A DNA stretch of 5,051 bases, taken from the NCBI GenBank assembly GCA_029942065.1, contig JAPYTY010000017.1, forward strand, positions 10,658-15,708. Direction: 5' to 3'. Each line of letters starts with the position of its first letter. Position 1 is the first letter of the stretch. The stretch is from Acidobacteriota bacterium. Lineage in GTDB: Bacteria > Acidobacteriota > UBA6911 > RPQK01 > JADFOI01. Of the stretch, positions 1 to 5,051 are shown in pieces. Below the pieces are notes generated by a model. The model was not told the origin of the DNA, did not search any database, and saw only the letters and a list, made by a program, of their open reading frames with translations. Both the position numbers and the translations under genes were made by a program.

Positions 1-1
1 T

Positions 2-514
2 GAGAGTTCCACCGGGTTGGCCGAGTTGATCACCGACGCGGCAGATCTCTCAGATGCCTCCATGGTGGTGGAGTTTGGATCAGGTACGGGTGTCTTTACC
101 GAGAAGATCCTGGAAAAGGTTTCTGAGGATGCCTCCGCCATCGCCCTGGAAGTCAACCCCGCTTTCGTCAAGGAAACACGGCGGCGCTGCCCGCAGGCCA
201 CGGTCATTCATGATTCAGCCGTCAATACGGCCCGTCACCTGAAAAGTGCAGGCGTGGAACGATGTGATCGAATCATTTGCGGATTGCCCTGGGCGTGTTT
301 TAGCCAGTCCCTGCAGGATCAGTTGCTGGACACCGTACAGGAGGTCCTCACCCCCGGTGGGAAATTCCTGACCTTTGCCTACCTGCACGGACTCCTTCTG
401 CCATCGGGAAGAAGATTTAGAAAGTGCTTATCTTCCCGATTTGAAAAGATCGTGGAAACCCCCATTATCTGGAAGAACCTGCCTCCTGCATTTGTGTACT
501 GCGCTGAAAGGTAG
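2..514 (+). CDS. PmtA-like SAM-dependent phospholipid N-methyltransferase, 5'-truncated
   Basis: The reading frame is open from base 2 to TAG at 512-514, giving 170 residues; the true start lies before the window. A TTG at 17 is in frame but unlikely to be the start, because the preceding residues (ESSTG) fit the conserved Ser-Ser region that precedes the SAM fold in this family. Seen: SAM-binding motif I VEFGSGTG (residues 23-30 of the fragment), an acidic strand-2 residue (E50 in ALEVN), D71 in the next strand, GLPW (94-97) at the motif IV position, and the C-terminal NLPPAFVY (159-166). The combination of GLP with a terminal NLPPA is typical of PmtA-type phospholipid N-methyltransferases, which methylate phosphatidylethanolamine at the membrane; related rRNA adenine dimethylases share motif I but not this ending. 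The C-terminus looks complete. The stop codon lies inside the left arm of the repeat at 512-692. The gene converges on the AGPS-SDR operon. The fold is certain; the lipid substrate is inferred. Confidence 0.8.
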   Translation, partial: ESSTGLAELITDAADLSDASMVVEFGSGTGVFTEKILEKVSEDASAIALEVNPAFVKETRRRCPQATVIHDSAVNTARHLKSAGVERCDRIICGLPWACFSQSLQDQLLDTVQEVLTPGGKFLTFAYLHGLLLPSGRRFRKCLSSRFEKIVETPIIWKNLPPAFVYCAER

Positions 515-692
515 TCCGCACTTCTCACACCCACTCTACTACGTCGCCGAATGCACTCGCCCTGACTGTGTTGCGCTCGGTCGGTCTCCTCGACGTACCT
601 ACTGGTACGCCTGCGGTGCCCTCCCGTCGCGCGCCTTGTCAGGCCGGCGCCTTCGCCGCCTCGTGACGAGCGTGTGTGAGAAATGCGGACTA
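512..692. repeat. 181-bp structured element bounded by a 21-nt imperfect inverted repeat
   Basis: The left arm at 512-532 starts TAGTCCGCA and the right arm at 672-692 ends TGCGGACTA. The arms are reverse complements at 19 of 21 positions, with mismatches at 521 and 531. The interior is GC-rich with several local hairpins: a perfect 6-bp stem 594-599/604-609 with loop TACT, GGCG/CGCC at 646-649/654-657, and CTCG/CGAG at 660-663/667-670. No convincing reading frame covers it; open frames through it also run through the neighbouring methyltransferase in the wrong frame or strand. The form fits a non-autonomous MITE-like or large REP-type element, or a structured RNA. I have an unverified memory of similar sequences dispersed in environmental bacterial genomes. 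No obvious target-site duplication is visible. Only one copy lies in the window, so repetitiveness is inferred. Confidence 0.65.
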
Positions 693-694
693 GG

Positions 695-814
695 AAAATC
701 CTAAATCCGAATTCCCAAACAAGAATCCCAAGCACGAAACTTTGGGTTGGATGAAGGAGTTGGGTTTTAGGGTTTCGGATTTGGGAATTTGGAATTCCGA
801 TTTCGAGTTCCCAA
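695..814. repeat. AT-rich degenerate heptad-repeat element with inverted arms
   Basis: The left part reads as degenerate 7-nt units AAAATCC, TAAATCC, GAATTCC, CAAACAA, GAATCCC (695-729). The right part carries the complementary type: TTTAGGG, TTTCGGA, TTTGGGA, ATTTGGA, ATTCCGA, TTTCGAG (766-807). The two parts therefore form inverted arms around a spacer of about 36 nt. The 13-mer at 791-803 matches the reverse complement of the left arm with one mismatch. A separate hairpin pairs 781-787 (TTGGGAA) with 808-814 (TTCCCAA). Base composition and texture differ sharply from the GC-rich element directly to the left. The element ends at the SDR stop codon (815-817), so it could act in that gene's 3' UTR, but there is no clear U-tract of a standard terminator. 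Its function is unknown. Confidence 0.5.
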
Positions 815-1621
815 TTATTTCTGTTTACTGACTGCCCGTCTGATGATTGCCTTCAGCCACCCGGGTGCCAGGACCCGGAGCCAGGGCAGGGCTTTGAGTT
901 TGGTGGGAATAAAAACCTCCCGGCGTCGTTTCCGCATCGAGGAGATGATCCTGGCCGAGCACTCTTTCAAGCCGACCGCCTGTTTATCATGTTGCGGGGT
1001 TCCACTCAGGCGCCTTCCATCCCCTGCCAGGGCGTTCTCCCTGAGGTTGGTATCTCGGATCCATCCGGGCATTACATTGAGAATTTGAATCGCATCACCC
1101 ATTTCAAATTCCAGAGCTTCCAAAAAGCCTCTGAGGGCATGTTTGGAGGCTGAATAGCCGGTGTGATGAGGAACTCCGATGACCGCCTGGGCAGAGGAAA
1201 TGGCCACGATGAGTCCACGATTGAGTCTCAGATGAGGTAGAGCCGGGAGGATACAATTCACCGCACCAAAATAGTTGGTATCCATCACTTTGTGCAGAAT
1301 CGAAAGATCGGTAATTTCATCGAATCGGACCCACATACTGATACCGGCGTTGAGAATCAGGTAATCGATCTGTCCAAACTTTTCAATGGTCCGCTCGATC
1401 ATAACCTGGCACTGGGCTTGATCTGTGACGTCTGTGGGTTGCACCAATACCTCTGAACCCAGTTTTTTGACCTGGGCCGCGATCTGAGTGAGGGCGTCCG
1501 CGTTTCGAGCAGCCAGCACCAGATTCATCTGCTCCCTGGCCAGATCAAGCGCGAGCGTTTTACCCAGGCCGGATGAGGCACCGGTGATCACCGCGGTTTT
1601 CCCTTGAACCCCCATTTTCAA
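815..1621 (-). CDS. DHRS7B-like short-chain dehydrogenase/reductase, probable acyl/alkyl-DHAP reductase
   Basis: This is a complete classical SDR of 268 residues. Seen: cofactor motif TGASSGLG (13-20), an Arg after strand 2 (R39) suggesting NADPH, TDV (63-65), NAG (91-93), and the catalytic tetrad N116 (in DTNYFG), S143, Y156 and K160 (YSASK), followed by PGWI. Stretches such as TNYFG, IVAISS, SASKHA, TNL with a downstream DGRR, and LRxLAPG near the C-terminus resemble animal DHRS7B/PexRAP, the reductase that turns alkyl-DHAP into alkyl-glycerol-3-phosphate. It begins 23 nt after the AGPS stop on the same strand, so co-transcription is very likely and supports that role. The chosen start is TTG at 1621-1619, because GGGAG (1633-1629) sits 7 nt before it. 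An ATG two codons later (1615-1613) would have a 13-nt gap. SDR substrates are hard to predict, so the reaction is an inference from similarity and neighbour. Confidence 0.9.
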   Translation of the reverse strand: MKMGVQGKTAVITGASSGLGKTLALDLAREQMNLVLAARNADALTQIAAQVKKLGSEVLVQPTDVTDQAQCQVMIERTIEKFGQIDYLILNAGISMWVRFDEITDLSILHKVMDTNYFGAVNCILPALPHLRLNRGLIVAISSAQAVIGVPHHTGYSASKHALRGFLEALEFEMGDAIQILNVMPGWIRDTNLRENALAGDGRRLSGTPQHDKQAVGLKECSARIISSMRKRRREVFIPTKLKALPWLRVLAPGWLKAIIRRAVSKQK

Positions 1622-1628
1622 AGACTAT

Positions 1629-1633
1629 CTCCC
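1629..1633 (-). promoter_or_regulatory. Ribosome binding site of the SDR gene
   Basis: GGGAG read on the minus strand lies in the 23-nt gap after the AGPS stop. Its 7-nt spacing favours the TTG start at 1621 over the ATG at 1615. Confidence 0.6.
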
Positions 1634-1644
1634 GTGGATGAAGT

Positions 1645-3423
1645 TCAGGGGGAATCCTCATTCGAAACCGCAAAAACATTGTTGCGGATTCCAAAGATAT
1701 TGAGCGGGTCATTGCATTGCTTGACGCTTTTGATCAGTTCCATGCTCAGACTGGAGAGGGTCTCTTTGAGGAAATCCTTGCGGATTTTTCCCACACCGTG
1801 ATGATGTGAGATGGAACCTCCATTGTCGATGATGGTTTGACGCAGGGAATGCTCGATTTTGCCGAAAATCTCTTCTGGATTTTCGACCCCTCTGGTGTAA
1901 AAACCGAACATGAAGTAGATGCACACTCCCGTGTGATACAGCTGAGTAATACGATAAGAGAGGTAGGGCTTCCCCGGCAAATCGAACTCCTGATGTTGGC
2001 GTTGTAATTCCTCCTCAGCCGCTTTGCAGACCTGGTGGACCTTACTCCAGGGAGCCGAAGTTTCGAAGGTCTCTCCAAGCACATAAAGATCACCCAGGAA
2101 GTCACGGATGTAGGCAATCGCATAAGTGAGCATATAGCCTCGCTTTCCATTTTCCGCTCCGGCCGCCATTCCTTTGAATTGCTTGGCCAGATTGTAGATA
2201 TTGGCTTCCTGATAGCTGACTTCCTTGGCTGAACCCTCCATCACAATGGTTGCCGCGGCCATCTTATGGAGATCAATGCCGCGCACCTTGACCAGGTAGA
2301 TTTTCTTGATCTTGTCCATCCAGGCTCCCAGCCCCGTCGAGACGGGTTTGAGAGCCTGTCCAAAACGGAACTGGACGTTATCCACCAGGCGGATACTGGC
2401 CGGGATATATCCGGTGCGAGCCAGACGGTGCAGGAATTCAACGCCCAGCTCAAAGTCGGGAAAAACCAATGACCCGTACTTCTTGACTTCCGGTATGGGG
2501 TAGATCTTGATCACCGCCTTGGTGATCAAGCCCAGATTTCCTTCGCTTCCAAACAGAAGAGCCTGGGGCTGCATCCCCATGGAAGCTCGCGGCATCGGCT
2601 GGATCTGCTCCAGAACTCCTTCCGGGGTGATCATGGTGATATTCTCCACGATCTGTTCGATATTGCCGTACCGATTCTTCTTCATCCCACTGGCATTGGT
2701 GGCGATCCAGCCCCCTAAAGTGGAGAGCTCGATGCTGTCCGGCTCGTGACCGGAAGTAAAACCTTGCCGATTCAATTCCTCTTCAAGCTGCATCCCGGTG
2801 ACGCCGGCCTGAACACAGGCGCGCAAATTGTCCTTGTCCAGCCATTCGATCGTTCTCATCCGCCTCATATCCACCGATACAATCATTCGACTTTCTGACG
2901 GCGGTAGTTGAAGAGCACTGCTGACGCTGGTTCCACCTCCGTAAGGCACCAGGCACACATCGTGTTCCTTGGCCAGCTCAATCATTCTCCTGGCATCCTG
3001 CTCCGACTCACAGTGAAACACCATGTCCGCCACTCGCTCCAACTGCGAATAAAGCACCTTGTAGACCTCTTCAGATGTTGTCTGTCCATGGCTGTGTAAA
3101 AGACGTTGGGCATCATCAAAGGTGTATTGATCGGCCTTGAAATGGCTTTCGACGGCCTGGTAGAAACTCTCATTTTTATTGGGGCTCGGCACAGACTTGG
3201 GTTGGAGCTCCTGCTTGGGATCCTGTAGATCGAGCTCAATCCCCAGCACCTCCTCCACGTAGGGCAGCAAATCGAACATCTTGTAGCCAGATAAGGTGTA
3301 GCGGGTGCCACTCAGGGTAACGGAACGGTCGTCGTTGATGGAAAACCGGGTGTCCGCAAAACCCCACCGATGTCCCCAGGTCCGGGTGTCCAGTTTTTCC
3401 ACTTTCGTGCCTTGCTTAGCCAT
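1645..3423 (-). CDS. agpS: Alkyl-dihydroxyacetonephosphate synthase (FAD-dependent ether-lipid enzyme)
   Basis: This 592-residue protein matches, by recall, the animal peroxisomal AGPS along nearly its whole length. AGPS swaps the acyl chain of acyl-DHAP for a fatty alcohol, forming the ether bond. Seen: an N-terminal region with GHRWGFADTRF (17-27); the PCMH-type FAD domain with YGGGTSVSSAL (161-171), GHEPDS (225-230), STLGGW and SGMKKNRYGNIE (234-256), FGSEGNLGLIT (291-301); and the C-terminal cap with PASIRLVDN (341-349), ETFETSAPW (451-459), CIYF (501-504) and HHH (540-542). R345, R440, Y503 and H540-542 align with human R419, R515, Y578 and H615-617, so the active site appears intact. 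No peroxisomal targeting extension is evident. An in-frame TAG at 3435-3433 limits the N-terminus. ATG at 3423 has AGGA only 2 nt away, whereas GTG at codon 8 (3402) has AAGG at 7 nt, so the start is uncertain by seven residues. It heads an operon with the SDR. Bacterial homologues are known from ether-lipid-making myxobacteria. Confidence 0.93.
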   Translation of the reverse strand: MAKQGTKVEKLDTRTWGHRWGFADTRFSINDDRSVTLSGTRYTLSGYKMFDLLPYVEEVLGIELDLQDPKQELQPKSVPSPNKNESFYQAVESHFKADQYTFDDAQRLLHSHGQTTSEEVYKVLYSQLERVADMVFHCESEQDARRMIELAKEHDVCLVPYGGGTSVSSALQLPPSESRMIVSVDMRRMRTIEWLDKDNLRACVQAGVTGMQLEEELNRQGFTSGHEPDSIELSTLGGWIATNASGMKKNRYGNIEQIVENITMITPEGVLEQIQPMPRASMGMQPQALLFGSEGNLGLITKAVIKIYPIPEVKKYGSLVFPDFELGVEFLHRLARTGYIPASIRLVDNVQFRFGQALKPVSTGLGAWMDKIKKIYLVKVRGIDLHKMAAATIVMEGSAKEVSYQEANIYNLAKQFKGMAAGAENGKRGYMLTYAIAYIRDFLGDLYVLGETFETSAPWSKVHQVCKAAEEELQRQHQEFDLPGKPYLSYRITQLYHTGVCIYFMFGFYTRGVENPEEIFGKIEHSLRQTIIDNGGSISHHHGVGKIRKDFLKETLSSLSMELIKSVKQCNDPLNIFGIRNNVFAVSNEDSP

Positions 3424-3465
3424 GATCCTAGCCTATGAATACCCAGGCTCTTTTCTGCAGTCACG

Positions 3466-3484
3466 AGAACCTGTGCAGGGTTCT
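3466..3484. promoter_or_regulatory. 19-bp dyad upstream of AGPS, possible operator or leader hairpin
   Basis: AGAACC and GGTTCT form a perfect 6-bp inverted repeat around a 7-nt centre, 42 nt upstream of the AGPS ATG. It could be a regulator site or a hairpin in the leader. The 6-7-6 geometry recurs at 3591-3609 with a different sequence. A dyad this short can arise by chance, and no regulator gene is in the window. Confidence 0.22.
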
Positions 3485-3590
3485 GACTATTTGAAGAGCC
3501 TTGTGGATGTTTTAGGGGTACCGATACAACTACCTCAGGACAACTCCTTATCAGGGATCCCGCTTACGGAACAGATCAAAATTCTATCTG

Positions 3591-3609
3591 AGTATGTAGC
3601 GATCATACT
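3591..3609. promoter_or_regulatory. Second 19-bp dyad, possible operator
   Basis: AGTATG and CATACT form a perfect 6-bp inverted repeat around TAGCGAT, about 170 nt upstream of the AGPS start. No T-run follows on either strand, so a terminator is unlikely. Its role is unknown and chance is a real alternative. Confidence 0.18.
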
Positions 3610-3665
3610 GGTTAGGTGAAGAGAATCCGCAGAAAGGGTGCCTTGAAGTGTCCCTTCCACAACCC

Positions 3666-3720
3666 AAAACAGGAGAGAAACAGGAAGCCTGGCCTATGAG
3701 CCGAATGCCCCTATCTCCTG
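3666..3720 (-). terminator. Terminator-like hairpin downstream of tRNA-Asp
   Basis: On the minus strand CAGGAGA (3720-3714) pairs perfectly with TCTCCTG (3676-3670), and TTTT follows directly (3669-3666). The 37-nt loop contains a smaller hairpin, CAGG-CTT-CCTG (3691-3681). The position, starting 17 nt after the tRNA 3' end, suits tRNA transcription termination. The loop is long and the T-run short, so this is weaker than a standard Rho-independent terminator. Confidence 0.35.
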
Positions 3721-3736
3721 AAACCCTAATAAATAC

Positions 3737-3813
<77 letters not shown>

Positions 3814-3849
3814 GCTCATGGACGCTCAACGATCAGTTGAATTAAAGAT

Positions 3850-3879
3850 AATATAATAAAAACGACCGGATGGGAACAA
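3850..3879 (-). promoter_or_regulatory. Candidate sigma70-type promoter for tRNA-Asp
   Basis: Read on the minus strand, TTGTTC (3879-3874) is followed after 18 nt by TATATT (3855-3850), a 5 of 6 match to the -10 consensus within a very AT-rich patch. This would place transcription start roughly 30 nt before the tRNA 5' end at 3813. The -35 match is poor. The AT-rich stretch is also the tail of the candidate terminator at 3858-3887, so the two readings share bases. Confidence 0.4.
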
Positions 3880-3887
3880 CGTCCGGC
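3858..3887 (-). terminator. Candidate Rho-independent terminator of the nuclease gene
   Basis: On the minus strand CCGGA (3886-3882) pairs with TCCGG (3870-3866) across an 11-nt loop, with an added G-U pair outside. After three more bases it runs into TTTTT (3862-3858) and further A/T. It begins 19 nt after the nuclease stop codon. The stem is short, so strength is doubtful. On the plus strand a second GC hairpin (3885-3890 with 3894-3899) is followed by a T-run at 3903-3907, so the spacer could be bidirectional. Confidence 0.4.
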
Positions 3888-3905
3888 GGCCCGGCCGTCC
3901 TGTTT

Positions 3906-5051
3906 TTATTCCAGCTGAAACTCATCCAGGAAATCGGGGATCACGATCTCGGAACTGATTACCTGTTCCAGTTGCGCCTTGAGCGCCTGCTGAGATTCCA
4001 GTTCCCCATGGACCAGAAAGATCTTCCGGGGAGGTTCCTTGAGATGACCGACCCACTCGAGAAGCTCCCCTGAATCGGCATGGGCGGAAAGAGCATCCAG
4101 GGTGGCGATCCTGGCCCTCACAGGCACCCGGGCCCCGTGAATCTTGACTTCCTTCCTCCCTTCTGAAATCAGCCTTCCCAGCGATCCTTGAGGCTGATAT
4201 CCCACAAAAAGGACGGTGTTGCGGGAATCTGAGAGACGACTCTTGAGGTGGTGCAGGATTCTCCCACCGGCCAGGTTTCCACTGGCGGAAACGATCACGC
4301 AAGGGGACTTCACTTCGTTGAGGGCCTTGGATTCCTCGACGCTTTGGACCAGGTGGATACTGCCTGATTCGAGGGGACAAGCCTTGGCCATGAGCTGGGA
4401 CATCTCGAAATCATGCTCATCCAAATTATCGCAGTACATGGACACCGCACGGACCGCCATCGGACTATCCAGATAAACCGGCAGCACGGGTATGCGTCCG
4501 GCCTCCTCCAGCTCACGAAGAAAGTAAAGAACACGCTGGCTTCTTCCCACGGCAAAGGCGGGAATAATCAGGCTTCCGCCCGCCTCGAGGGTCTGCTGCA
4601 CCAGCTCCTCCAGATAGGCCCGAACATCCACCTGCTGGTGAGTGCGGCCGCCATAGGTGGATTCCAGAAGCAGGTAGTCCGCCTTCTCAATGGTCTCCGG
4701 GTCCTTGATCAGAGGCTGTGCACTCCGGCCCAGGTCCCCCGAGAAAAAGAGGATCTTCCGACCGCCGGAGTCGGTGTAATGGAGCCGGATCATGGCCGAA
4801 CCCAGGATGTGCCCGGCGTGCAGGTACTCGAAGTCGAGCTCTTCGGTCAGGGCCTTCGGCTCATGGTAGATCACCGGCTGGAGATGCTTCAGGACCTGCC
4901 GGGCCTCCTGCTCGGTATACAGGGGCAGAGCCGGGTCGTGACGAGAGTACTTCTTCTTGTTGGCATAGAAGGCATCCCGCTCCTGAAGGTGCCCGGAATC
5001 GGGCAGCAAAAGAGAAAGCAGATCGGCCGTAGCCGGGGTACAGTAAATGGG
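3906..5051 (-). CDS. MBL-fold beta-CASP RNA-processing-type nuclease, 5'-truncated
   Basis: The frame is open from the right window edge to TAA at 3908-3906, giving 381 residues. The start lies outside the window; a TTG at 5009 is only an internal Leu codon, since the preceding residues PIYCTPATADLLSL are conserved in the family. Seen in fragment numbering: AGHILGS with H81, SGD with D106, ESTYGG (130-135), PAFAVGRSQ (164-172), LDSPMA with D195 (beta-CASP motif), SASGN (255-259), SAHAD with H324 and VHGE with H348. These supply the later metal-ligand and beta-CASP A, B and C motifs of the CPSF73/YSH1-related metallo-hydrolases, which cut or trim RNA using two zinc ions. The first metal motif, HxHxDH, must lie beyond the edge. 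The length and KH-free C-terminus (ending LDEFQLE) fit the common bacterial YSH1-type group. Whether it acts as endo- or exonuclease, and on which RNA, cannot be told. Confidence 0.92.
   Translation of the reverse strand, partial: PIYCTPATADLLSLLLPDSGHLQERDAFYANKKKYSRHDPALPLYTEQEARQVLKHLQPVIYHEPKALTEELDFEYLHAGHILGSAMIRLHYTDSGGRKILFFSGDLGRSAQPLIKDPETIEKADYLLLESTYGGRTHQQVDVRAYLEELVQQTLEAGGSLIIPAFAVGRSQRVLYFLRELEEAGRIPVLPVYLDSPMAVRAVSMYCDNLDEHDFEMSQLMAKACPLESGSIHLVQSVEESKALNEVKSPCVIVSASGNLAGGRILHHLKSRLSDSRNTVLFVGYQPQGSLGRLISEGRKEVKIHGARVPVRARIATLDALSAHADSGELLEWVGHLKEPPRKIFLVHGELESQQALKAQLEQVISSEIVIPDFLDEFQLE

Larger units (their letters stand above)
3424..3736. other. Gene-free spacer upstream of the AGPS operon
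   Basis: No frame here has coding features I can recognise; an open frame on the plus strand at 3305-3619 overlaps the AGPS start antisense and shows no family motif. The stretch holds two 6-7-6 dyads (3466-3484 and 3591-3609) and a long hairpin near the tRNA 3' end (3670-3720). No minus-strand promoter with convincing -35 and -10 boxes could be picked for the AGPS operon. Read-through from the tRNA unit is possible. Confidence 0.5.

Noticed and set aside
375..735. Open frames on both strands across the end of the methyltransferase and the repeat (375-704 plus, 379-735 minus)
   Set aside because: They overlap a well-supported gene in other frames or on the other strand. Their sequence is Arg/Gly-rich translation of the GC-rich repeat with no family motif.
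695..814. CRISPR-like or telomere-like array suggested by TTTAGGG and similar units
   Set aside because: The units are only 7 nt, degenerate, contiguous and inverted between arms. There are no constant repeats with unique spacers and no evidence of a chromosome end.
3305..3619. Plus-strand open frame of 104 codons upstream of and antisense to the AGPS start
   Set aside because: A third of it is antisense to the conserved AGPS N-terminus. There is no recognisable motif, and no clear ribosome site was noted.
4216..5032. Plus-strand open frames within the nuclease gene
   Set aside because: They are antisense to strongly conserved beta-CASP motifs and have compositions typical of shadow frames.

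Overview
This is a bacterial window of moderate GC content. It has bacterial-style Shine-Dalgarno spacing, a TTG start, a tRNA-Asp with its CCA tail encoded, and tightly spaced same-strand genes. The lineage cannot be fixed from the sequence. The repeat-rich intergenic DNA resembles what I remember from genomes of uncultivated environmental bacteria, but that is an impression and was not checked.

Layout from left to right. Positions 2-514 (+) hold the 3' part of a PmtA-type SAM-dependent phospholipid N-methyltransferase gene. Positions 512-814 hold no gene but two distinct repeat-like elements. The first is a 181-bp GC-rich element bounded by a 21-nt near-perfect inverted repeat, whose left arm contains the methyltransferase stop codon. 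The second is an AT-rich element built of degenerate heptads in inverted arms. Positions 1645-3423 (-) encode a full-length alkyl-dihydroxyacetonephosphate synthase (AGPS) homologue. It is followed 23 nt downstream on the same strand by a DHRS7B-like short-chain dehydrogenase (815-1621). Positions 3424-3736 hold no gene, only weak dyads and a terminator-like hairpin. Positions 3737-3813 (-) hold tRNA-Asp(GTC). A promoter-like and terminator-like stretch (about 3850-3899) separates the tRNA from the 3' part of a metallo-beta-lactamase/beta-CASP RNA-processing-type nuclease gene (3906-5051, -).

The main biological message is the AGPS-SDR pair. In animals, AGPS forms the ether bond, making 1-alkyl-DHAP from acyl-DHAP and a fatty alcohol. 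DHRS7B (PexRAP) is the acyl/alkyl-DHAP reductase that makes 1-alkyl-glycerol-3-phosphate. The two-gene operon here therefore looks like two consecutive steps of glycerol ether-lipid synthesis. A phospholipid head-group methyltransferase lies convergently on the other strand. The DHAP acyltransferase and fatty-acyl reductase needed for a full pathway are not in the window. Transcription of the right-hand part (nuclease, tRNA, AGPS, SDR) is all leftward and meets the rightward methyltransferase gene in the repeat-filled region.
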